From contig CAILCI010000054.1 in NCBI GenBank assembly GCA_903832625.1, forward strand, positions 1-60,757: a stretch of DNA of 60,757 bases, written 5' to 3'. This document shows, piece after piece, positions 15,684 through 22,291 of this stretch. Within the stretch, counting starts at the first letter, position 1. Each line of letters begins with the position of its first letter. The position numbers were made by a program, and so were the translations under genes. The notes under the pieces were generated by a model. The model was not told the origin of the DNA. It ran no database searches and was given only the letters and a program-made list of their open reading frames with translations. The DNA comes from an uncultured Burkholderiales bacterium (GTDB lineage: Bacteria; Pseudomonadota; Gammaproteobacteria; Burkholderiales; Burkholderiaceae_C).

Positions 15684-16901
15684 ATGGACGCATATTTTTT
15701 AGACTGGGCCAATTTGCTGCTGCGCTGGGTGCATGTCATCACAGCCATTGCGTGGGTGGGTTCTTCGTTTTACTTTGTCTTTTTAGACAACAACTTGATC
15801 AAACCCACTTCGCCCGATTTGCTTGAAAAAGGCGTGGGCGGCGCGATGTGGGCGGTGCATGGCGGCGGGTTTTACAACCCACAAAAATATTTGGTGGCTC
15901 CCAAAAAAATCCACACCAAGCTGCATTGGTTTTATTGGGAAAGCTATTCCACCTGGTTGAGCGGCTTTTCGCTATTTACCGTGCTGTACTTGTGGAACGC
16001 AGGCACGTTTTTGATCGACAAATCGCTCATGGACTGGTCACCCGCGCAAGCGGTTGTGGCGGCTTTGAGCTTTTTGGTCGTGTTTTGGCTGATTTACGAC
16101 ACCGTGTGCCGCCTCTTTGGTTTCAAAGAAAACGGCGAGCAAATGGTGGGCGCCATCATGTTTGTTGTGGTGGCATTTGCGGCTTGGTTGGCTTGTCATT
16201 TGTTTGCAGGGCGTGCGGCGTTTTTGTTGGTTGGCGCGATGATTGCCACTGCCATGAGCGCCAATGTGTTTTTCTGGATCATTCCCGGTCAGCGCAAAGT
16301 GGTGGCGGCCATGACCAGCGGTCAGCCCTACGACGCGCAATCTTTGGCGATTCACGGCAAACGCGGCAAACAGCGCAGCGTTCACAACACCTATTTCACG
16401 CTGCCCGTGCTTTTTGCCATGCTGAGCAACCACTACAGCTTTTTGTACACGCACGATTACCACTGGGTCATTTTGGTGCTGATGATGTCGGCGGGCGCCT
16501 TGATTCGCCAATTCTTTGTGCAACGCCACGGCTACCACTTGGGTCGCGCCAGCAATCCGCTGCCGTTTGCGCTGGCGGGCGTGGTCATCATCTTGGGCGT
16601 CATTGTGTGGCTCAAACCTGCGCCCACAGCACAAAGCAATGCCGCAGCGCAAACCCAGCCCGTGAGCTACGCGCAACTCCAAGGCGTGCTCGCGCAGCGC
16701 TGCTATCTGTGCCACGGCGAACAAGTGCAGATGAAAAACGTGCGGCTCGATTCTGCTGAAGGCGTCAAGCTGCATGCGGTCAATATTTACCAACAAGCGG
16801 TGGTCTTGCGTCAAATGCCGATGAACAACGCCACGCAAATTACCGAAGACGAGCGCCAACTCATCAAGCGTTGGTATGAAGGCGGTGCGGCCACGCAATA
16901 A
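15684..16901 (+). CDS. puuD: Membrane-bound urate oxidase PuuD (urate hydroxylase with cytochrome c domain)
   Basis: 405 residues. The N-terminal part has about eight membrane helices with conserved His residues ([60 protein letters not shown]). A C-terminal periplasmic domain carries one haem-c motif, CYLCH at 340-344, and a possible axial Met in [11 protein letters not shown]. This is the PuuD type that oxidises urate to 5-hydroxyisourate and feeds electrons to the respiratory chain instead of making peroxide. ATG at 15684 starts at the first conserved segment; there is no clear ribosome site, and the operator ends 6 bp upstream. It replaces a soluble uricase in this pathway. Confidence 0.94.
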   Translation: MDAYFLDWANLLLRWVHVITAIAWVGSSFYFVFLDNNLIKPTSPDLLEKGVGGAMWAVHGGGFYNPQKYLVAPKKIHTKLHWFYWESYSTWLSGFSLFTVLYLWNAGTFLIDKSLMDWSPAQAVVAALSFLVVFWLIYDTVCRLFGFKENGEQMVGAIMFVVVAFAAWLACHLFAGRAAFLLVGAMIATAMSANVFFWIIPGQRKVVAAMTSGQPYDAQSLAIHGKRGKQRSVHNTYFTLPVLFAMLSNHYSFLYTHDYHWVILVLMMSAGALIRQFFVQRHGYHLGRASNPLPFALAGVVIILGVIVWLKPAPTAQSNAAAQTQPVSYAQLQGVLAQRCYLCHGEQVQMKNVRLDSAEGVKLHAVNIYQQAVVLRQMPMNNATQITEDERQLIKRWYEGGAATQ

Positions 16902-16939
16902 GCCGTGTTGCGCCAAGCGCTGGCTATACTGAAAGGCTT

Positions 16940-17623
16940 ATGAACCTGAGCCCGCAAGACCTGATGGCCATTGAGCTAACGCTACAGCTCGCTGGCCTCA
17001 CCACCTTGATTTTGTTGATCATCGCCACGCCGCTGGCTTGGTGGTTGTCGCAAACCCGCTCGCTGTGGCGTGCGCCGGTGGCCTCACTTTTATCACTCCC
17101 GCTTGTGTTGCCGCCCACGGTGTTGGGTTTTTATTTGCTGATTGCACTCGGCCCCAACGGCCCTGTGGGGCAATTCACGCATTGGGCGGGTTGGGGCACG
17201 CTGGCGTTTAGCTTTACGGGTTTGGTGGTGGCGTCGGTTATTTATTCGTTGCCATTTGCCTTGCAACCGCTGGTTCATGCGTTTGAGGCGCTGGGCAAGC
17301 GGCCTATGGAAGTGGCCGCCACCTTGCGGGCGCATCCGCTCGATGCTTTTTTGACCGTGGCTGTGCCGTCGGCATCGTCAGGTTTTGTGACCGCTGCAAT
17401 TTTGAGCTTTGCCCACACCGTGGGCGAGTTTGGCGTGGTGCTCATGATTGGCGGCAATATCCCCGACAAGACCCGCGTCGTCTCCACCCAAATTTACGGT
17501 CATGTGGAAGCCTTGGAATATGCCCAAGCCCACACCCTCTCGGCGGCGATGTTGGTGTTCTCGTTTGTCGTGTTGTTGGCACTGGCCGCGCTGCGGCGCA
17601 CATCTGACAAGGTGGGCATGTGA
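16940..17623 (+). CDS. modB: Molybdate ABC transporter permease ModB
   Basis: 227 residues with five predicted membrane helices. The EAA loop that docks the ATPase is seen in [22 protein letters not shown], and the family-specific [22 protein letters not shown] near the C terminus is typical of ModB. Its TGA overlaps the modC ATG by one base, so the two are translationally coupled. No modA (periplasmic receptor) or modE is next to it in this window, which is unusual. Placement beside puuD and 4-8 kb from xdhABC fits a role in supplying Mo for xanthine dehydrogenase. Confidence 0.93.
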   Translation: MNLSPQDLMAIELTLQLAGLTTLILLIIATPLAWWLSQTRSLWRAPVASLLSLPLVLPPTVLGFYLLIALGPNGPVGQFTHWAGWGTLAFSFTGLVVASVIYSLPFALQPLVHAFEALGKRPMEVAATLRAHPLDAFLTVAVPSASSGFVTAAILSFAHTVGEFGVVLMIGGNIPDKTRVVSTQIYGHVEALEYAQAHTLSAAMLVFSFVVLLALAALRRTSDKVGM

Positions 17624-18693
17624 TGCACCACATTCAGTTGGACTTGCAGCGCAAAGGCTTTGACTTGTCGGTCGATCTGCACTTGCCCAGCCAAGGCATT
17701 GCCGTGATTTACGGCACTTCGGGCTCGGGCAAAACCACCTTGCTGCGCTGCGTGGCGGGTTTGGAGCCGCAAGCCAATGGGCGCGTAGAAATTGCGGGCG
17801 AGGTCTGGCAAGACGATGCACAAGGCATTCGCACACCCGTGTACCAACGCCCTTTGGGCTATGTGTTTCAAGAAGCCAGTTTGTTTGAACACATGGATGT
17901 GCAAGCCAACCTCAACTACGGTTTAAAACGCAGCGCCCGGCCACACACCCATAGTCTTGAGCATGCGGTGAGTTTGCTGGGCATTGGCGATTTGCTCAAA
18001 CGCCGGCCACATCAGTTGTCTGGCGGCGAACGCCAACGTGTGGCCATTGCCCGCGCATTGGCCACACAACCCACACTGCTGCTGTTGGACGAGCCGCTGG
18101 CCTCACTGGACTTTGCACGCCGACAAGACATCTTGCCCTGGCTAGAAAAACTGCGCGATGAGCTGCATTTGCCCATGCTCTACGTCAGCCATGCCGCAGA
18201 CGAAGTGGCGCGTTTGGCCGACACCTTGGTCGTCATGCAACACGGGCGCGTTCAAGCCAGCGGCGCGGTGGCTGAGGTGCTCACATCGGTGCGTGTGCCT
18301 TTGAGCGTGGGCGACGACGCAGGCGCGTTGCTCAGTGGACATGTGTCGCAAATTGACCAACGCTGGCAACTCGCTTGCATAGGTTTTGACGGCGGAGAAC
18401 TGTGGGTGCCCAACACCGGTTTGATGATCGGCCAAGCCGTGCGTGTGCGTGTGCTGGCGCGAGACGTGAGCATTGCCCTGCAAGCCACGCAGCACACCAG
18501 TATTCAAAACCTGATGCCCTGCGTGATTGAGTCTTTGGGCGCAGACCAACACCCGTCGCAAGCCTTGGTCAAACTGCGCTGCGGCCAAAGCGCGTTGTTA
18601 GCCCGAGTCACAGCCCGCGCCGTGGCCGATTTGGGGTTGGCCATTGGACAAGAAGTGTGGGCTCAGGTGAAGTCGGTGGCGTTGGTGAAGTGA
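17623..18693 (+). CDS. modC: Molybdate ABC transporter ATP-binding protein ModC
   Basis: 356 residues. ATPase domain: Walker A GTSGSGKTT (31-39), signature LSGGERQRVAIARAL, Walker B LLLLDEP, and switch His in YVSHAADE. The C-terminal part (about 290-356) matches a mop domain that binds molybdate (TSIQNLMPCVIESLGADQHPSQALVKLRCG). ATG at 17623 overlaps the modB stop; a GTG one codon earlier is also possible. The RPLGYVFQEASLFEHM Q-loop stretch is typical of ModC. Confidence 0.94.
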   Translation: MHHIQLDLQRKGFDLSVDLHLPSQGIAVIYGTSGSGKTTLLRCVAGLEPQANGRVEIAGEVWQDDAQGIRTPVYQRPLGYVFQEASLFEHMDVQANLNYGLKRSARPHTHSLEHAVSLLGIGDLLKRRPHQLSGGERQRVAIARALATQPTLLLLDEPLASLDFARRQDILPWLEKLRDELHLPMLYVSHAADEVARLADTLVVMQHGRVQASGAVAEVLTSVRVPLSVGDDAGALLSGHVSQIDQRWQLACIGFDGGELWVPNTGLMIGQAVRVRVLARDVSIALQATQHTSIQNLMPCVIESLGADQHPSQALVKLRCGQSALLARVTARAVADLGLAIGQEVWAQVKSVALVK

Positions 18694-18702
18694 GGGGGAG
18701 TC

Positions 18703-18853
18703 GTATCTATTCATATTTCCGTGTAAAAACTGACGGTAAATTTAAAAATATGTTTATTGACATGTAGTTAGAGGTTTGAAATTATTGGTGTATCTATTCA
18801 AGTATCTATTCACACCAAGCAAGGTGTCGCTGGTAATTGACACCTGCTTGCTT
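18703..18853 (+). repeat. Three short direct repeats and an imperfect stem-loop
   Basis: The 11-mer GTATCTATTCA occurs at 18703-18713, 18790-18800 and 18802-18812. Straight after the third copy, AAGCAAGGTGTC (18817-18828) can pair with GACACCTGCTTGCTT (18839-18853) with small bulges. There is no T-run, so it is not a standard terminator. The stretch marks the AT-rich left border of the accessory patch. Confidence 0.5.
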
Positions 18854-18943
18854 TAGGTAAGCGTGAGTAACCAAAGTGAAAAAAGGCAAAAAACACTGTT
18901 TTTCAGCTAAATTTATTTTAAATGCCAAATAAATAATCACGGC

Positions 18944-19126
18944 ATGAAATTCAAAATTTTCTTATTTTTTGCGCTGGCAACAATTGCAACATCCCTAAAT
19001 TTGACGGCGCAAGTGGAGTGTGCTGCACGCAACGCATATTCATCTTATAACGTTCACTGCCTCGTGGTGAATACTCGTGCCCTTTGGTCTAGTCCTTTGG
19101 TGCTCGACGCTCAAACATTGAGCTGA
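18944..19126 (+). CDS. Possible small secreted protein or gene fragment (60 residues)
   Basis: The frame begins with a signal-like segment MKFKIFLFFALATIATSLNL ending at a TAQ-V type site, followed by about 35 residues with two Cys. No ribosome site is evident before the ATG. The mature part resembles nothing I know and could be a truncated gene. The surrounding 704 bp between modC and the 19398 gene (18694-19397) is AT-rich and holds only this frame, the short repeats and a small hairpin TTGCT/AGCAA at 19341-19354. Confidence 0.3.
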   Translation: MKFKIFLFFALATIATSLNLTAQVECAARNAYSSYNVHCLVVNTRALWSSPLVLDAQTLS

Positions 19127-19397
19127 GCTGGGGCGTTAGGGAGCATCGCTGGTTTGAATGTGAAACTATGCCGTAGGTGACCCGTTGACGTTGGCCGACA
19201 GCAATCAACTTAAAGCCGCCCTTAATGTCTGAACGCATAAAAGCAAGTTTTAAACAGCATTAAAACAAGCCAAAACTCCCAACCAAATGAAGTGTCTGTA
19301 TAACCACTAAAGTACTACAAATCAAATAATCCAATCGCGATTGCTAACCAGCAACGCAAAAAGTGTTTGTTTTTCTTGGATTTTTGAAAGTGTTTGT

Positions 19398-20330
19398 ATG
19401 AGCGAAATCGTAACTTTTGGGTCTGGTTCTGGTTCTGGGGCAGTGGCTGAGGCAACTGTGAGGAGTGCGGGGCTTTCTAATATTTTTCAACGCGGCGCGA
19501 ATTTCGGCTTGGCCATGAAAACGCCAAACAAAAGCCCCGAAGTCATTGATGCGCTGCAAGAGGTCAACCAGTTGGCAAGGGAGTACGAGACACTCAAGAT
19601 CGATGTCTTCAATCGGGCAGAGCGTGCCTCTTGGGTGTTTTTGAGCAATGTGTATGACTATGTGTTGCGTATCAACAGGTCGGTACGCAAGCGTCAAATC
19701 AAAAGCGACTTGCTGGAGATGGTCAAGATGCGCGACCGTATCAGTCTTACCTCTGCGTCAGAAACCGAGGTGTTGGTGGTGCGTTATGTTTTTTCTGACC
19801 TGACGCGGCAAAGTCGCTACAACTATGTCACTGCCATACAAAAAGCCTTGGCTATGGACGTCAAGCAGGGCGAACTCTTGCCTCTGTTGGAGCAAAACCG
19901 TGGTGTGACGTATTGGTTGAACTCGGGTTCGGAGGGCGTCGATGCCAAAAAAGTTGCAGTCAGAGAACAACGCAAAACCCAGCGCACCGATTCTGTCAGC
20001 CTCATGCGCCGCCTGTTTGACCTCATGGCCAGCAGCCAAGGCTTATCTTCTATCAACGCCACCCAAGTGGCAGACTGGACGCCAAGCGCCAGAGAGTTGG
20101 CCAATGTGAAGGAAATGAACAAAGACTCGCCCAAGTACCAAGCGGGAGAATTTGTGTTTTTTGTGGCAAAGCCCGGCGCAAGGCCAGACGAGTACACGCT
20201 GATTCAAGGCTTTAGCGCTGCACGCGATTTTGAAGACCAGTTGTTGCTGCAAATTGCTGCCCGTTTGGGCGCAAATAACGAGCAATTGCAAGCAGTTGTG
20301 TCGGAATTTGAGGCGTCTATGCAGAACTAG
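19398..20330 (+). CDS. Orphan hypothetical protein, 310 residues
   Basis: I do not recognise the family. The N terminus has a Gly-Ser run (GSGSGSGAVAE). The rest is predicted largely helical and charged: EVIDALQEVNQLAREYETLKIDVF, RSVRKRQIKSDLLEMVKMRDR. A more beta-like region lies near 245-275 (KYQAGEFVFFVAKPGARPDEYTLIQGF). No signal peptide or membrane helix, so cytoplasmic. The ATG at 19398 has GAAAG upstream; a TTG at 19341 is less likely. A truncated copy of the 3' end, same frame and same stop position, lies 1390 bp downstream. That implies a past duplication. Function unknown. Confidence 0.7.
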   Translation: MSEIVTFGSGSGSGAVAEATVRSAGLSNIFQRGANFGLAMKTPNKSPEVIDALQEVNQLAREYETLKIDVFNRAERASWVFLSNVYDYVLRINRSVRKRQIKSDLLEMVKMRDRISLTSASETEVLVVRYVFSDLTRQSRYNYVTAIQKALAMDVKQGELLPLLEQNRGVTYWLNSGSEGVDAKKVAVREQRKTQRTDSVSLMRRLFDLMASSQGLSSINATQVADWTPSARELANVKEMNKDSPKYQAGEFVFFVAKPGARPDEYTLIQGFSAARDFEDQLLLQIAARLGANNEQLQAVVSEFEASMQN

Positions 20331-20510
20331 ACAGCGGTGTGACGAAGTAGGGCATGCCAGCGCCGCATGCCCTGCTTTTAGCAGCGGGTAGATTTGTCGT
20401 GCGCTGAGTTTTCAACGCAAATCAAGAAAAAAACCGAAGTGTAAAATCGATTTTACACTTCGGTTTTTTTCTGGAAACGAGGGTTGTTCGACGGGTTGAA
20501 CAATGCTTGA
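20271..20510 (+). repeat. 240-bp long direct repeat, copy 1
   Basis: Covers the last 20 codons of the 19398 gene plus 180 bp downstream. It aligns without gaps to 21661-21900 with 11 mismatches by eye (about 95% identity). It contains three inverted repeats: GGGCATG/CATGCCC near 20350-20372, the 48-bp palindrome at 20425-20472, and TTGTTC/GAACAA at about 20484-20503. Confidence 0.95.
20425..20472. terminator. 48-bp perfect palindrome, copy 1 (probable bidirectional terminator)
   Basis: Perfect two-fold symmetry about the point between 20448 and 20449. The left arm begins AGAAAAAAACCGAAGTGT and the right arm ends ACACTTCGGTTTTTTTCT, with no spacer. As RNA it forms a stem with a terminal U-run on either strand, so it can terminate both the 19398 gene and leftward transcription. 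Perfect palindromes of this length are rare and can also extrude cruciforms. Confidence 0.85.
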
Positions 20511-20539
20511 ATCTGAGATGTTTGAGGGGTATTGCTCTG

Positions 20540-20718
20540 ATGGCCTCACCAGTTACCGATTTTAAAACGGTGGTGAGTGCCCTGCGCAGTATGTTGAAGC
20601 TGCGAAAAACATTTGAAAACTGGAAATTTTGATCGCAATGCCTATTAGCTTAGGTGGCAGAGGGCATATCCCAATCGTTTATCCGCACATCTACCCATTC
20701 CCGAAGAAATGGAAGTAG
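20540..20718 (+). pseudogene. Frameshifted gene remnant, possibly from an FkbM-type methyltransferase
   Basis: A 30-codon frame from ATG 20540 (with GAGGGG upstream) ends at a TGA at 20630-20632. A -1 shift at about 20626 continues for 30 more codons to TAG at 20716-20718. The joined peptide (TVVSALRSMLKLRKTFENWK then LIAMPISLGGRGH) faintly resembles the N-terminal LRLR-x-F-NW region of FkbM-family methyltransferases. No downstream catalytic part exists. Treated as a decayed fragment with low confidence. Confidence 0.25.
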
Positions 20719-20765
20719 CTAGTTTCAACATGTTCCTCGTTGGGGGAAAGTGACGGTTGCACTAC

Positions 20766-21506
20766 CTACTTGAGTGCCTCAAAGATACGTTCTCGGTGAT
20801 ATTTGAGGTATTCACAATGCTTTGTGGTGAATAAACCAACATTGAGCGTGGTCTTGATATTCCAAGCATCAATAACTGCTGCAGCCTCTTTGGAAACGAG
20901 GAGAGCGCCATTGTCTTCAAAGCTAATCCAACCACGATCGAAGAGCTTGTCAATATGAGGGGCAAGTAACAATCCATTTTCACCGTCTAATCTCTCACGA
21001 TCGTCAGAATCACGCCAAGGCTTGATGTGGCTGGCTATCAAAAATCGAGCGTCGTCTACATCGGTTACTCGACAACATTTTTCTTGCATCATTACTCGCT
21101 GACGATAGAGCCCCTGCCCCCTCCGTGCGCTTATTAATTGTTCTATTTCTGTCGGATGGCGGTCAGATTTCAAAATTTCTTGTTCTGCAAGGTCATCTTT
21201 GCTGGGCTGCTGAGGAAATGCAAGTTCAAACTCAGTTTTAGGCCAAATCGGGAAAAACTTTTTCAATATTTCATGCCAATAGCCACCAAAAGCCCCTGGA
21301 AAATCTTTTGGTTCGAGGGTTTTTTTTGTAGCTAATTCATATGCAAGCGCGCTAATAGCTTTTGGTGGAAAAGGTTTTCCGTCGATGTAAATGTCATATT
21401 TTCTCGATGGCCCAAAGCCCAAAGCACCAGGGTGTTTCTCCCAATACTCTGCTGCTTCGAGAATGTGTGCTTTTGTTATTTTTTCGCCCTGCCATTTGCC
21501 ACTCAT
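20766..21506 (-). CDS. HNH endonuclease, McrA-like type IV restriction candidate
   Basis: 246 residues. The C-terminal half is an HNH nuclease of the predicted-restriction type: CCRVTDVDDARFLIASHIKPW (His160), then ERLDGENGLLLAPHIDKLFD (Asn177, His184) and GWISF. The N-terminal part (about 1-90, GFGPSRKYDIYIDGKPFPPKAISALAYELA) resembles the head domain of ScoMcrA-type enzymes, which read modified DNA. A ribosome site GAGGAGC precedes the ATG, and the upstream 90 bp is very AT-rich. There is no partner methylase. It lies alone between two 240-bp direct repeats, which suggests acquisition. A solitary anti-phage, modification-dependent nuclease is the best guess. Confidence 0.75.
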   Translation of the reverse strand: MSGKWQGEKITKAHILEAAEYWEKHPGALGFGPSRKYDIYIDGKPFPPKAISALAYELATKKTLEPKDFPGAFGGYWHEILKKFFPIWPKTEFELAFPQQPSKDDLAEQEILKSDRHPTEIEQLISARRGQGLYRQRVMMQEKCCRVTDVDDARFLIASHIKPWRDSDDRERLDGENGLLLAPHIDKLFDRGWISFEDNGALLVSKEAAAVIDAWNIKTTLNVGLFTTKHCEYLKYHRERIFEALK

Positions 21507-21614
21507 ACTTGCTCCTCATAAAAAATTATTCTAATACTATTAAATTCTTTAAAATTCACATAAGTTTCTTATTTATAACTTTAAAACTAATTTTCAACAT
21601 CTTAGGGCGTCCTG

Positions 21615-21720
21615 TAATCGCCACGTTTTTTGAAGACCAGCAATTGCCTGTCGTCTGTGCGCAAATAACGAGCAATTGCTAGCAGTTGTGTCTGAATTTG
21701 AGGCGTCTACGCTGAAGTAG
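21615..21720 (+). pseudogene. Truncated 3' remnant of a second copy of the 19398 gene
   Basis: Homology to the 19398 gene starts weakly around 21615-21640 (TGAAGACCAG shared), loses about 10 bp, then becomes nearly exact from 21661. The frame is kept to the stop (EASTLK and TAG against EASMQN and TAG). No start or upstream part remains. It shows that a full second copy probably existed and was cut by the event that brought in the HNH gene. Confidence 0.8.
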
Positions 21721-21900
21721 CCAGCGGTGTGACGAAGTAGGGCATGCCAGCGCCGTATGCCCTGCTTTTAACAGCGGGTAGATTTGTAGTGCGCTGAGTT
21801 TTCAACGCAAATCAAGAAAAAAACCGAAGTGTAAAATCGATTTTACACTTCGGTTTTTTTCTGAAAACGAGGGTTGTTCGACGGGTTGAACAACGCTTGA
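21661..21900 (+). repeat. 240-bp long direct repeat, copy 2
   Basis: Gap-free match of 20271-20510 at an offset of exactly 1390 bp. Weak similarity continues a few bases past the end (GCTTGAAATCT against GCTTGAATCT). The mismatches are scattered, so the duplication is not fresh. The two copies bracket the HNH gene. Confidence 0.95.
21815..21862. terminator. 48-bp perfect palindrome, copy 2
   Basis: Identical to the palindrome at 20425-20472, with no change in either arm although the flanks differ at about 5% of positions. It terminates nothing obvious on the plus strand except the gene remnant. On the minus strand it would block transcripts entering from the right. Confidence 0.85.
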
Positions 21901-21933
21901 AATCTAAAAAATAGAGTACTTAATGATTTTCTC

Positions 21934-21962
21934 TTGACAAAAGTCTTCTTGGATTTTAATAT
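21934..21962 (+). promoter_or_regulatory. Near-consensus sigma-70 promoter
   Basis: TTGACA at 21934-21939, a 17-bp spacer, and TAATAT at 21957-21962. The -35 is perfect and the -10 matches five of six bases. The predicted start of transcription near 21969 is about 24 nt before the ATG of the small membrane protein gene at 21993. It follows the second palindrome closely, so the gene is insulated from upstream reading. Confidence 0.75.
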
Positions 21963-21992
21963 TTAAGTGAAAAATTTAGATTTAATGCACTC

Positions 21993-22226
21993 ATGCAATT
22001 TTACATTCAACACTGTGGTTTGATTATTTTTGCCATCTTCTGGGGGTGGTTCTTCCTTGTTCGCTACATCTGGAACCGCTTCGCTGACAAATCCGAATTG
22101 AAACAGGATGAGAACAAATTTTTCTCACCATTGATTAAGCCATTTTCAAACCCCAGTATTGATCCAGCAATGGCTCACAACCTAGTAAGAGGTCACGGCC
22201 CTGTTGTTGGCGTTTACCTTCCGTAA
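21993..22226 (+). CDS. Small single-span membrane protein, 77 residues
   Basis: One hydrophobic helix (about residues 8-26, CGLIIFAIFWGWFFLVRYIW) is followed by a positive NRFADK and a roughly 50-residue polar tail, giving an N-out/C-in type I-like or simple anchor topology. The tail ends MAHNLVRGHGPVVGVYLP. No strong ribosome site is seen, but a near-consensus promoter lies just upstream. I do not recognise the family. It might be a small toxin, a phage-related membrane peptide or an unrelated anchor. Location next to a solitary nuclease and duplicated DNA supports a horizontally acquired gene. Confidence 0.5.
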   Translation: MQFYIQHCGLIIFAIFWGWFFLVRYIWNRFADKSELKQDENKFFSPLIKPFSNPSIDPAMAHNLVRGHGPVVGVYLP

Positions 22227-22291
22227 ACTGCAGAGGTCTTCCGACCCGATTCTTGCTCTACGCAGCTTTTTTCTGCCCACAAAAAAACAGA

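Noticed and set aside
16902-16939. Promoter TTGCGC/TATACT between puuD and modB
   Set aside because: The spacer is only 11 bp, too short for sigma-70.
19020-19150. Possible integron attC site around GGGCGTTAGGG
   Set aside because: The right half (GTTRRRY) fits only partly and no matching left RYYYAAC element with paired inner boxes was found; no integrase gene in the window.
20766-21506. HNH gene as a homing endonuclease or group I/II intron ORF
   Set aside because: No intron core or intein motifs and no interrupted host gene; the domain order fits restriction-type HNH better.
20271-21900. Insertion sequence with terminal repeats
   Set aside because: The repeats are direct, not inverted, there is no transposase, and they contain part of a gene.
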